The position numbers were made by a program, and so were the translations under genes. This document shows positions 45,346 to 53,809 of a stretch of DNA of 64,000 bases, one piece after another (position 1 is the first letter of the stretch; each line of letters starts with the position of its first letter). The notes beneath the pieces are model-generated. The model worked only from the letters and a program-made list of their open reading frames with translations. It had not been told where the DNA came from and ran no database searches. Origin of the DNA: an uncultured Clostridium sp. (lineage in GTDB: Bacteria > Bacillota > Clostridia > Lachnospirales > Lachnospiraceae); assembly GCA_900538475.1 (NCBI GenBank), contig UPYT01000009.1, positions 1 to 64,000 of the forward strand, read 5' to 3'.

Positions 45346-46035
45346 ATGAAAACATATCAATTCTGCCGGCGTCAGCTGGCTTTGGGACTTGGATTTTTAT
45401 TTATGGCGCTTCTTCTTTCCATGAATCAGGTGCAGCAGCAGCGGGAAGCGCTGGCACAGAGAATCGCTCCCGCTCTGCTTCGCTTTCATATTCTGGCAAA
45501 CAGCGACAGTTCTGCAGACCAGCAGGTCAAGCTGGAAGTCCGCAGTCTGATTCTGGACTATATTCAGGAACTTCTTCCCCCAGAACAGGGCAAGAAGGAA
45601 ACCATCCGCTGCCTGAGAGAACAGAAGGCTGCGATTGAAAAAACTGCCAGCCAGTATCTGGCACAGCGCGGCTATCCTTACGGAGCAGAGCTGGAAATTA
45701 CCCGGTGCTATTTTCCCACAAGAGTATACGACAATATGGTGATTCCCTGTGGCGAGTACGATGCCGCCCGGATTACGCTGGGAAAAGGGAAGGGGCATAA
45801 CTGGTGGTGCGTCCTGTATCCCCGGTTCTGCTTTGTGGATGCCGCCTGTAAGGAAATCCCCAAGGAAAGCAGAAGCCAGCTTCGGAATCAAATAAATCAG
45901 GACGACTATCTCGCCCTGGAGAATCATCGTCCTGATTTTGAATTCCGTTTTCGTTTGTTTCCGTCCTTTTCCTTTTCCAAATCCCCGGCTCCGGACTACT
46001 CTACTGCTGCCAGTCCGGTTATGCCCCAATCATAA
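45346..46035 (+). CDS. spoIIR: Stage II sporulation protein R
   Basis: A 229-residue secreted signalling protein made in the forespore. In Bacillus it triggers SpoIIGA to process pro-sigma-E in the mother cell. A hydrophobic N-terminal segment (about 11-27) is followed by the family blocks RFHILANSDSSADQQVKLEV and GKGHNWWCVLYPRFCFVDA. AAGGAGG precedes the ATG. Its last 40 bp overlap, tail to tail, the end of the TolC-family gene on the other strand; the final 35 residues past the conserved domain are low complexity. Confidence 0.95.
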   Translation: MKTYQFCRRQLALGLGFLFMALLLSMNQVQQQREALAQRIAPALLRFHILANSDSSADQQVKLEVRSLILDYIQELLPPEQGKKETIRCLREQKAAIEKTASQYLAQRGYPYGAELEITRCYFPTRVYDNMVIPCGEYDAARITLGKGKGHNWWCVLYPRFCFVDAACKEIPKESRSQLRNQINQDDYLALENHRPDFEFRFRLFPSFSFSKSPAPDYSTAASPVMPQS

Positions 46036-47183
46036 TTTTCCATAGCCTGCCACAGACTTAAATTGGCTGACTCAAAGGCAGCCTTCTTCTGATAATAAGC
46101 AAGCTGAAGGCCAATATACTGAATTTCAGAAATCAGCCCGTTCTGATACTGGCGCTGCGCCGCCCCCCAGGAGGCTTCTGCTGCCTGATAGCCGGTCGCT
46201 GCCGCATCATAAGCAGCTTTTTTATCCATCACATCCTGATACAGCCGCTGCATTTCGATTGTCAGCTTCTGATCGCCTTCATCCAGAATTTTATTTCTGT
46301 TTTCCCTCTTGGCATTGGTCTTTCCTGCCGCTGAGGTTCTCTGGCTGATGAGCGTATAGTTATTGCCAATCGCTTTTTTTGTATCTTCTTCCAGATTCAT
46401 GCCCTCCAGCCTTGTCATATCAAAGGCTGGAAGAGAGCGGATTTCCGGATTGGTCTCCGGATCATATCCCAACAGCTGGCAGAGACTTCTTCTTACACTG
46501 TCTGCCTGATTATTAAGAGATGCCAGCTGAGACTGAGCTGACAGAAAGCTGGTATAGGAAGAAAGAACATCTTTATCCGTTGCCAGTCCCAGTTCTTTCT
46601 GACGGGTGTACATCTGATACTGTCTGTCATAAAGCTGTACCATGGTCTCCAGCGTTGCTATATTCTGGCGAATCGTATCATAGCCAATCATAGCCTGCTG
46701 GGCTCCCGCTGTCATCTGCCTCTCATAGCTGCGTATGGAACCGGTTGATTTGTTATCGTTCCACTGGCTTACGGTGTCTTCCATGGACTCCATCGTTGAC
46801 TGATATCCCTTTTTCAGCTGCTTTGCCGTAGAAATCAGAACCTGATTGCCCATCATTTCTCCGGCGCTCTCATAGCTGTCTGCCAGATTCTTTACCACCT
46901 GATACTGGCTTTCCAGCTCCGTTACCATATTGGCATAATCCTGTCTCGTATCTTCATAGGTTTTCCACACCTGGGAAATCGTAGGATTGTATTCCCTGAT
47001 CCGGTTTTGAATTTCACTGTATTCCAGAACATTATCCTGGAGTCTTGCCAGCTCCTCTTCACTGTATCTGCCAGCCTCAGGCGAAGCGCCGGGACCTGTA
47101 GGAGAATAGGCAAATGCCGGTACGGATGTCACTGCCAGCATACATACTGTCACTGCCGCAATGGCACGTTTTCTGTGCTTCAT
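45996..47183 (-). CDS. TolC-family outer-channel-like protein (second copy)
   Basis: A 395-residue exported protein with signal peptide (1-25, ending PAFA) and then almost uninterrupted heptad-rich helix in two similar halves. The TolC/OEP pattern is seen in SRTSAAGKTNAKRENRNKIL-like and GLISEIQYIGLQLAYYQKKA segments. I see no beta-strand stretches where the outer-membrane barrel of E. coli TolC would be inserted. GGAGG precedes the ATG, 15 bp after the first TolC-family gene. It is the last gene of the TetR-adaptor-RND-TolC-TolC operon. Confidence 0.85.
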   Translation of the reverse strand: MKHRKRAIAAVTVCMLAVTSVPAFAYSPTGPGASPEAGRYSEEELARLQDNVLEYSEIQNRIREYNPTISQVWKTYEDTRQDYANMVTELESQYQVVKNLADSYESAGEMMGNQVLISTAKQLKKGYQSTMESMEDTVSQWNDNKSTGSIRSYERQMTAGAQQAMIGYDTIRQNIATLETMVQLYDRQYQMYTRQKELGLATDKDVLSSYTSFLSAQSQLASLNNQADSVRRSLCQLLGYDPETNPEIRSLPAFDMTRLEGMNLEEDTKKAIGNNYTLISQRTSAAGKTNAKRENRNKILDEGDQKLTIEMQRLYQDVMDKKAAYDAAATGYQAAEASWGAAQRQYQNGLISEIQYIGLQLAYYQKKAAFESANLSLWQAMENYDWGITGLAAVE

Positions 47184-47198
47184 ACTGCCACCTCCCTA

Positions 47199-48368
47199 TC
47201 AGGCTGCGCTGGCCAGACCCTTTACTGCCCAGTCATAGGTTTCCATAGTCTGGAACAGATTCAGATCTGCTGTTTTCATTGCCAGCTCCTTATTCTGAAG
47301 ATCATACTGCTGAGTGGTAAGCTGGTTCTGGCTGGCCTTTCCCTGCTGGAACTGAAGCTCCATGCTCTGCAGATCCCGGCGCGCCAGCTCCAGCTCTGCG
47401 GCTGCCTGATCATAGGCCAGCTTGGCTGCCAGTACGTTCTGATAATTGGTTACCAGTGCAGAACCGATTTTCTGCTCATTATCTGCAATCGTCTTCTGTA
47501 AAGATTCCTTTGTTGTTCCGCTTTCTGCATTTTTCAACTTTTTCTTATTTACCAAAAGCGTATAGTTATTTTCCAGCGCCTTTTCCCTGTCTGCCGCCGG
47601 ATCCATTCCCTGAATCCGGGACACGTCAGCTGCAGGCACCTGGCAGATCTCCGGCTGAGCGTCATAGGTCCACCCAGTCATCACCAGAAGCTTCTGCCGT
47701 ACATTCTCAATATTTGATTTGGCAGATTCCACATTCCGCTCTGCAGTCTGAAGAGCTTCCCTGGCATTCAGCACATCAACCTGTGTCGCTGTTCCGATAG
47801 CCGCTCTCGTTTCTGCACTGGTCAGAGACATTTGCGCCTGATCCCTTGCAATCTCAGCCTGCTTGAGACTTAACTGATTCTTCTCCAGGGTCACCATGTT
47901 GCTCTGAGCCACAGTTACCAGGGTTTTTTCTGCCTGCTTGTAGTTCCAGCCGATGATTTCACTGTCCTCCAGGTTATCATCTGCCTGCTTTTCCATATTT
48001 TTTGCCTGGATTTCAGCAGAAAGCATGGAAGCAACCACATAGCCATAAGTAGGATCGTCGGAATCCGGATAGGAAATATTGGCATAAATCTCGTTTGCCA
48101 TATCCCGGTATTTGTCAGAAACATCATCCTTGGTATCCCCGTAATCTCTGCGGAACTCATTCAAATCCAGCTGATTGGTCTGAACCGTGGTATTGTACTC
48201 CGCAATCAGATCCTCCAGCTCATCATACTCCATTTTATTGTCTCTTAATCTCGCCCACTCCTCTGAAGTTCTGGCGAATTCCGGGCTGGCTGCCAGAGCG
48301 GTCATGGGCGCCGCCGCGAGCATCACTCCTGTGATGCTTACGGACAGTGCTCGTTTCCAGATTTTCAT
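47199..48368 (-). CDS. TolC-family outer-channel-like protein (first copy)
   Basis: A 389-residue exported protein with signal peptide (1-27, ending ALAA) and two long coiled-coil halves. The repeat-like motifs GTATQVDVLNAREALQTAER and GKASQNQLTTQQYDLQNKEL each have the TolC-family turn (G-x-A/T-x-x-x-x-L). It is similar in length and ending to the downstream paralogue (ETYDWAVKGLA versus ENYDWGITGLA), so the pair looks like a duplication. GGAGG precedes the ATG, 40 bp after the RND gene. Confidence 0.87.
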   Translation of the reverse strand: MKIWKRALSVSITGVMLAAAPMTALAASPEFARTSEEWARLRDNKMEYDELEDLIAEYNTTVQTNQLDLNEFRRDYGDTKDDVSDKYRDMANEIYANISYPDSDDPTYGYVVASMLSAEIQAKNMEKQADDNLEDSEIIGWNYKQAEKTLVTVAQSNMVTLEKNQLSLKQAEIARDQAQMSLTSAETRAAIGTATQVDVLNAREALQTAERNVESAKSNIENVRQKLLVMTGWTYDAQPEICQVPAADVSRIQGMDPAADREKALENNYTLLVNKKKLKNAESGTTKESLQKTIADNEQKIGSALVTNYQNVLAAKLAYDQAAAELELARRDLQSMELQFQQGKASQNQLTTQQYDLQNKELAMKTADLNLFQTMETYDWAVKGLASAA

Positions 48369-48408
48369 TCAAATCCCTCCAAAGATGCTTATCAATAGTG
48401 ACTAATCA

Positions 48409-51400
48409 TTAATCATAATGAGGTTCCGGTTTTTTCTTACGGCTCATAACAGAATAATAAACCGGAAGCATTAACAGTGCCAAAATGGTGGAGGCAATCA
48501 GACCTCCTACGTCTACCAGTGCCAGACCCTGCATACTCTCTCCGCTGTCGCCATAAGCCATAGCCATAGGAATCATGGATACTACTGTCGTCAGTGTTGT
48601 CATCAGAATCGGGCGCAGACGTGTTGCACCTGCCTCAATCAGCGCCGTCTCCTTATCCATTGTCTGCCGGTACTGGTTTACCGTATCTACATACAGAATA
48701 CCGTTATTTACTACCGTACCAACCAGCATCAGGAATCCCAGAAGAGATGCCATACTGATGGGCACGTCACACAGGTACAAAAGTCCGAAGGATCCAATCA
48801 GAGAGAATGGAATCGTAGTCATAACCATGGTTGAGAACTTCGGTGACTCAAACTGTGCCGCCATAACAACGAATACCAGGAAAATTGCTGTAGCAATGGC
48901 TCCGCCCAGGTTTCCAAATTCTTCCAGCATCGCCTCATCCATGGCATTTGTTGCACGGGTAATATTCGGTCCCATGTGTTTCTCTACCACATCCTGATAC
49001 AGCCTTGTCTCAATAGCCTTTACCTGTCTGGGATCGTCTGTTGTCAGTTCACCGGTAATGGTTACCTGATACTGTCTGTTCTTTCTTACAATGGCAGCCG
49101 GGCTGTCCTTAAACACAATATCTGCCACATCTGTTAACGCAACAGAGGTGCCGCTGTTGGTTGTCAGAACAATACCCTGCAGCTCGTCAATGGTATCGTA
49201 CTGTTCCGGCGGGTACTCTACATTAACACTGACCTCCTCGCCGTCAATCTTCAGAGTTGTTGCCTCTTTGCCCCCCAGAATGCTGCTTACTGTTCCGGCA
49301 ATCTGAAGAGGTGTAATATTTTCTGCGTTTGCCTTTACTGCATCAATGTTCAGCTTGACAACCGGCGCTGCGTTTTCCAGTGTCGTGTGCACCTTGCTTA
49401 CATCTGCGTGCTCCATCAGAGCATTGGCAATCTCATCAGAAGCCTCCTTCAGCTCATCGTACTGAGAGCTTTGAAGAATATACTCAGCCTTTCCTGTTGA
49501 AGAAGACATCATGGAGGAAGAGGAGGATGCATCTACAGAAATATTGGCGCCTGTCACCTGATTCAGCAGTTTCTTCCACTCTTTTACAACCTGATCCGTT
49601 TCCCGTTCACGGTCATCCTTTAAATAAGCTGTTAAGGTTGCGCCGCCTGTACTTAAGCTCATTCCGCTTCCGCCTGAAGTCAGCATATAGGAATCCAGAT
49701 CCGGATCATTCTTGATCAGGTTCTCTACTTTCTGATAAATCTTATCATTCTCTTCCACAGTCAGGCCGGGACGAGTTTCAATACTGACATCAATGGTTCC
49801 CGTATCATCCGCAACCATCAGCTCCATACGCAGCTTTGTTGCCATAAAAAGAGAAAGCACAAGCAAAGCTACAGAAGTTAAAATAACGGTTTTCTTCTTC
49901 GGCAGCAGAACCTTCATAATATTGCGATAGCCGTTCTGCATGGCTCTTAAGAGCCCTCCTACCGGAGAATTTTCTTTTTCCTGAGGCTTAAACATACAGT
50001 AGCAAAGAGGAACAATGGTCATTGCACTGATTAGAGAAGCTACCAGGCAGAATACAATGGTAAAGCCCAGAGGCTTAAACATCTGTCCTGTCATTCCTTC
50101 CAGCAATGCCAGCGGGATAAATACAACACAGGTGGTTGCAGTACCGCCGATAATAGACTGGAGTACAACGCCGCTTCCCTTTAAGGCTGCCTCCCGGTAT
50201 CCTACCAGTCCCTTTCCCTCTGTAGAACGGAAGCAGCTTTCCAGAACTACAATGGAGTTATCTACCATCATTCCGACACCGAGCACCAGGGACGAAAGGG
50301 TTACTACGTTTAAGGTAAAGCCCATTGCCCTCATCGCAATCAACGTTGCCAGAATAGAGATTGGGATAGAAGTACCAACAATCAGAGATGCCTTGATTTC
50401 TCCAAAGAACAGGAAAATAATAATCATGGAAATAATAACTGCCATTACCATGGTTTCCATTACGCTCTTTAAAGACGCCTGAATATCATCACTGCTGTCA
50501 TATACCACCACCATATCCAGATTCGGATCCTGAGCTTTCAGATTTTCAATGGTTGAATTCACTGCCTTTGATACATCCATAGCCGCAGCGCTCTGCAGCT
50601 TCTTAATACCAATCGAAATGGTATCCTGGCCATTATAGCGGGCTACGCCTGTGGTATCCTCCAGGGCCATTCCTACATTTGCGATATCCTCCAGATAAAT
50701 GGTATTGCCATTTCCAAGAGTAATGGGAATCTGCTTCAGAAGATCCACTGTATTATATTCTGTTCCTGCACTGACTGACAGCTTCTGCCCACCTACAATG
50801 GTATCGCCTGCCGGATAGGTAAAATCTGCACTTCCCACAGACTGAGCAATGGAACTCATGTCCAGATGATACTGCTTCAGTTTTTCCGGGATCAGCTGAA
50901 TCTGAATATATTCCTCCTGACCGCCGCTGACGCTGACATCGGAAACATCCGTGATTTTTTCAATTTCCGGAACAATCACATTATCTACATAGTTATACAG
51001 GTTCGGCTCCGTTTTATGATTTACTGAAAGCATCATGACCGGCATATCATCAATGTTCATCTCCGCAATGACCGGTGATTCGCAGTCATCCGGAAGAGTT
51101 GCCTCTACGATATCCATCTTCTTTTTCAGATCATCATAAGCCTCATCAATGTCCTTACCATAATCATACTGAATCATAACAAAGGACATATTTTCCATAG
51201 ATTGAGACTGAATCGTATCGACACCGCTTAGGGAACCGATTTCATCCTCGATTTCTGTTGTTACCAGGTCATTGACATCCTCCGGGCTGGCACCGGGATA
51301 TACGGTTGCGATAATCAGCATCGGCATATCCATGGACGGCATCAGCTCCAGTTTTGAAGAAAATACGGACTGAAGACCGAATACAATCAGGCACAGCACT

Positions 51401-51450
51401 GCCAGCACTGTTGTAACCGGGCGTTTCAGGACCGATCTTGTTAATCCCAT
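48409..51450 (-). CDS. RND family efflux transporter permease (AcrB/YerP-like)
   Basis: A 1013-residue proton-driven exporter. It has twelve predicted spans in two halves, each with a large extracytoplasmic loop, and the N-terminal KRPVTTVLAVLCLIVFG and PGASPEDVNDLV blocks. In TM4 the proton site reads GVGMMVDNSIVVLE (Asp397, Asn398; AcrB has two Asp), and in TM10 VGTVVNNGILYVD has Asn where AcrB has Lys940. Such variants exist in Gram-positive RND pumps. A Ser/Met-rich insert (ASSSSSMMSSSTG) lies in the second porter domain. AGGAGG precedes the ATG, 18 bp after the adaptor gene. Confidence 0.95.
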   Translation of the reverse strand: MGLTRSVLKRPVTTVLAVLCLIVFGLQSVFSSKLELMPSMDMPMLIIATVYPGASPEDVNDLVTTEIEDEIGSLSGVDTIQSQSMENMSFVMIQYDYGKDIDEAYDDLKKKMDIVEATLPDDCESPVIAEMNIDDMPVMMLSVNHKTEPNLYNYVDNVIVPEIEKITDVSDVSVSGGQEEYIQIQLIPEKLKQYHLDMSSIAQSVGSADFTYPAGDTIVGGQKLSVSAGTEYNTVDLLKQIPITLGNGNTIYLEDIANVGMALEDTTGVARYNGQDTISIGIKKLQSAAAMDVSKAVNSTIENLKAQDPNLDMVVVYDSSDDIQASLKSVMETMVMAVIISMIIIFLFFGEIKASLIVGTSIPISILATLIAMRAMGFTLNVVTLSSLVLGVGMMVDNSIVVLESCFRSTEGKGLVGYREAALKGSGVVLQSIIGGTATTCVVFIPLALLEGMTGQMFKPLGFTIVFCLVASLISAMTIVPLCYCMFKPQEKENSPVGGLLRAMQNGYRNIMKVLLPKKKTVILTSVALLVLSLFMATKLRMELMVADDTGTIDVSIETRPGLTVEENDKIYQKVENLIKNDPDLDSYMLTSGGSGMSLSTGGATLTAYLKDDRERETDQVVKEWKKLLNQVTGANISVDASSSSSMMSSSTGKAEYILQSSQYDELKEASDEIANALMEHADVSKVHTTLENAAPVVKLNIDAVKANAENITPLQIAGTVSSILGGKEATTLKIDGEEVSVNVEYPPEQYDTIDELQGIVLTTNSGTSVALTDVADIVFKDSPAAIVRKNRQYQVTITGELTTDDPRQVKAIETRLYQDVVEKHMGPNITRATNAMDEAMLEEFGNLGGAIATAIFLVFVVMAAQFESPKFSTMVMTTIPFSLIGSFGLLYLCDVPISMASLLGFLMLVGTVVNNGILYVDTVNQYRQTMDKETALIEAGATRLRPILMTTLTTVVSMIPMAMAYGDSGESMQGLALVDVGGLIASTILALLMLPVYYSVMSRKKKPEPHYD

Positions 51451-51468
51451 AGCTGTTTCCTCCTATCC

Positions 51469-52605
51469 TTATTCCGCCTTGGCAGCTCCTGCTGCATCGG
51501 TATTTTCTGCATCTGTCTGGTCTGCTGCACTCTCTTCAGCTGCTGTATCTCCAGCCTGAGATTTCTGTACCTTAGAACCCTCATACAGCTCTGAACTCCA
51601 GGTGGTGATAACCTCATCTGTCATATCGATACCTGACAGAATCTGCACCCGCTCAGAATCATAAATACCAACCTCTACCGGAATCTGATGAACCGTTCCA
51701 TCCTCATAGAGGTATAAATATGCGTCTCCGCCGGAATAATAAACGGTATCTACCGGAAGAGTCATGACATTTTCCTGTTTGTCAGAAGTAACCTTCAGCT
51801 GTACCGAAGAGCCGGTTGGCAGTGCGTCTCCGTCTTCAACAGAGGCCTTCACCTGAAACAGCCCAGTAGCTGCATCAATCATGCTGCTGATTTCGTTGAT
51901 GGTTCCTGTATATTCAGAGCCATTTTTTTCAATATAGATAGAATCCCCTGTCTTAAGCTGTTTTGCAATTTTCTCCGGCACTGCAAAAGAAACGGATTTA
52001 CTTCCCTCACCGGCAATTACAGTAATCAGATTCTGCTGAGAAACATTGTCATGTACCTCAATATCACAGATTTCTACCTTACCGCTGATGGTTGCCGTAA
52101 TATTCGCATATTCCATCTGATGATCATAATTCAGCTTTGCTGAATCATACTGAATCTGAGCATTCTTTGCAGCTGTCTGGGCCTGCTCCAGCATAGCGCT
52201 GGCAATATCGCCGGCCTGGAAGAGAGCCTGCTGACGGGCCAGATTCGTCTGGGCATCCTGCAGCGCCTGAGTGGCACTTTCCAAACTCAGTCTTGCCGCA
52301 TCTACCTGTTTGGTATCAATGGTACAAATAGGCTGTCCCTCTTCTACCACATCTCCTGCTTTTACAAATACCTCCGTCACCTCACCAGCCATTTTGGGGT
52401 AAATATAAACCACATCTGACGGTTCCACACTTCCTACTAACTCACGGAACAGCTCAATGGTTCCTGTTTCTGGTGTCTGCACATCCACAACCGGAATTGC
52501 TGCCTCTTCCACAGGGGCATTCTTTTTCAGCGCCCTTGGCACTGTTATGGCAGCCACTGCAGCGATTGCTACTACAATTCCTCCGACTACAATTTTCTTT
52601 TTCAT
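51469..52605 (-). CDS. RND efflux periplasmic-adaptor-type protein (HlyD/MFP family)
   Basis: A 378-residue adaptor with an N-terminal hydrophobic anchor (about 4-22) and lipoyl halves around EVFVKAGDVVEEGQPICTID and TISGKVEICDIEVHDNVSQQ. Between them is a helical hairpin (about 115-165, ALQDAQTNLARQQALFQAGD), then beta-barrel and membrane-proximal domains (SSMIDAATGLFQVKASVEDG) and an acidic Ala/Asp/Glu-rich tail. There is no lipobox. GAGGAG precedes the ATG. It links the RND pump to the TolC-family proteins of the same operon. Confidence 0.92.
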   Translation of the reverse strand: MKKKIVVGGIVVAIAAVAAITVPRALKKNAPVEEAAIPVVDVQTPETGTIELFRELVGSVEPSDVVYIYPKMAGEVTEVFVKAGDVVEEGQPICTIDTKQVDAARLSLESATQALQDAQTNLARQQALFQAGDIASAMLEQAQTAAKNAQIQYDSAKLNYDHQMEYANITATISGKVEICDIEVHDNVSQQNLITVIAGEGSKSVSFAVPEKIAKQLKTGDSIYIEKNGSEYTGTINEISSMIDAATGLFQVKASVEDGDALPTGSSVQLKVTSDKQENVMTLPVDTVYYSGGDAYLYLYEDGTVHQIPVEVGIYDSERVQILSGIDMTDEVITTWSSELYEGSKVQKSQAGDTAAEESAADQTDAENTDAAGAAKAE

Positions 52606-52622
52606 GATTGTCTCCTCATTTT

Positions 52623-53264
52623 TCAGTTTTTATTTCGATACGCACCGTACTTCAAAAGCTCCAGATCATCCCGGAAGTGCTTTTTTGCTTCTTCCGCCTT
52701 ATCCATATTCTGGACATACCATTTAACAGAAAATGTCATGGTCATCATTCCCATTCGTAAAAGCGAATCAAATTCCTCCGGCTTTTCATAAGGATATCTG
52801 CTTCTATCAAGACGTTCAAATATCCACTGGTTCATCTTCATACCTTCGTCCTTCCCCGAATGCCGGGTCCGGAACATCCCCCCATCCATGCCAAAAAGAC
52901 TTTCACCCTCCTGGCTGGTAAACACATTGCGAACAACCTCCATCATGGTCTTTGTTTCCTGAAGCTCATCTATCAGCCGCTGGAACAGCCATTCCAGCAA
53001 TCCAAAATAGTCGCCTCCGTTCGCCTCCAATTCCTCTTCACACAGCTGAAGCATATTCTCAAATCCATCAGAAAGAATATATTCCAGCAAATCTTTTTTA
53101 TCCACAAAATATGTATAAAAACTGCCTCTTGATATATCCGCATTGTGGATAATCTGGTTGATTGACACCTTCTCGTATGGTACTCTTGCAAACTCCAAAA
53201 CAGCCGCCGCCCGAATAGCCTGCCGTTTTTCCTCCGGCAAACGGTGAAACCGTTCTGTAGGCAT
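52623..53264 (-). CDS. TetR/AcrR family transcriptional regulator
   Basis: A 213-residue repressor-type protein. The N-terminal helix-turn-helix (about 10-56: KRQAIRAAAVLEFARVPYEK, then INQIIHNADISRGSFYTYF) is typical; the C-terminal ligand domain is variable and its ligand unknown. The frame extends to 53282, but GGAGG lies about 7 bases before the ATG at 53264. It leads the efflux operon and its promoter carries two TGACA...TGTCA palindromes, so it probably represses itself and the pump. Confidence 0.92.
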   Translation of the reverse strand: MPTERFHRLPEEKRQAIRAAAVLEFARVPYEKVSINQIIHNADISRGSFYTYFVDKKDLLEYILSDGFENMLQLCEEELEANGGDYFGLLEWLFQRLIDELQETKTMMEVVRNVFTSQEGESLFGMDGGMFRTRHSGKDEGMKMNQWIFERLDRSRYPYEKPEEFDSLLRMGMMTMTFSVKWYVQNMDKAEEAKKHFRDDLELLKYGAYRNKN

Positions 53265-53373
53265 TGTTCCCCCTCCCTTCATCCTCTTTGATTTTCATGG
53301 CTGATTCTGCCGATGCTTCTAAGCTCCATTCCCGGTTCTTTCCATCAGCTTTTTTCAGCCCTGTTTCAAAAGG

Positions 53374-53386
53374 TGACAAGTTGTCA
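53374..53386. promoter_or_regulatory. Operator-like palindrome O1 of the efflux operon
   Basis: TGACAAGTTGTCA is a perfect 6-bp inverted repeat with one central base, about 30 bp downstream of the -10 box. It matches O2 in the promoter spacer at 11 of 13 positions or better depending on strand, as expected of two binding sites for one TetR dimer family. Confidence 0.7.
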
Positions 53387-53410
53387 TCTATACTCCGAAA
53401 AACAGTTTTC

Positions 53411-53439
53411 ATTATAATGACACCTTGTCACCATGTCAA
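53411..53439 (-). promoter_or_regulatory. Sigma-A promoter of the tetR-adaptor-RND-TolC operon
   Basis: A perfect TTGACA (53434-53439) and perfect TATAAT (53411-53416) are 17 bp apart on the minus strand. No other promoter was seen inside the operon. A promoter this strong suits one normally held off by a repressor. Confidence 0.9.
53418..53430. promoter_or_regulatory. Operator-like palindrome O2 in the promoter spacer
   Basis: TGACACCTTGTCA, the same half-sites as O1 with one mismatch, fills the -10/-35 spacer, where a bound repressor would block RNA polymerase. Confidence 0.7.
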
Positions 53440-53589
53440 TAGAGGTCATAGTTTTTTCACAGAATTTATATTTTTTTAGTTTCTTGCTAAGAATTATTTT
53501 CGAATTGCACTGTGGGGGGATTTTAATTGAAGTCCAATGATATATTTTGCGTGTTCACTTTATAGAGTAGATTTTATATTATAATATGA

Positions 53590-53692
53590 GGATTTTGCAT
53601 TTTTAATGGATATCCGCGATTTTTGCACAATACTAGGCTCTCTTTTTGCAGTTTTAAAAGAAAATCGCGATTCCTGCACAATCCTGGGTTCT
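53590..53692. repeat. Tandem imperfect 51-bp repeat, two units
   Basis: Units at about 53590-53641 and 53642-53692 share TTGCA, then CGCGATT, TGCACAAT and CTxGGxTCT at the same 51-bp offset. The 545-bp stretch 53265-53809 has no gene; it holds the tetR promoter region, this repeat and MITE-like copy 1. Between 53440 and 53589 it is A/T-rich with nothing recognised. Confidence 0.7.
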
Positions 53693-53807
53693 TTCCCACA
53701 TAATCCGCAAGATACACCGGGCGTCTGCCTTATAAAAATTCAGACAGGAAAACGCTTATGAAAACAAACTTTCAACGCATTTTCCTGTCTGAAACTTTAG
53801 CTGTTAC
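53691..53807 (-). mobile_element. Diverged MITE-like element, copy 1 (also hemerythrin terminator)
   Basis: Read on the minus strand from 53807 it begins GTAACAG and follows copy 2 (54600-54750). It shares a long hairpin (arms 53739-53752 and 53780-53793, TTCAGACAGGAAAA) with loop TTGAAAGTTT and TTTCATAAG, then ATAAGGCxGACGCC. Stem differences from copy 2 are compensatory. The left end near 53691 is unclear. It starts 3 bp after the hemerythrin stop, and a T-run follows the hairpin, so it probably ends that transcript. Confidence 0.7.
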
Positions 53808-53809
53808 TA

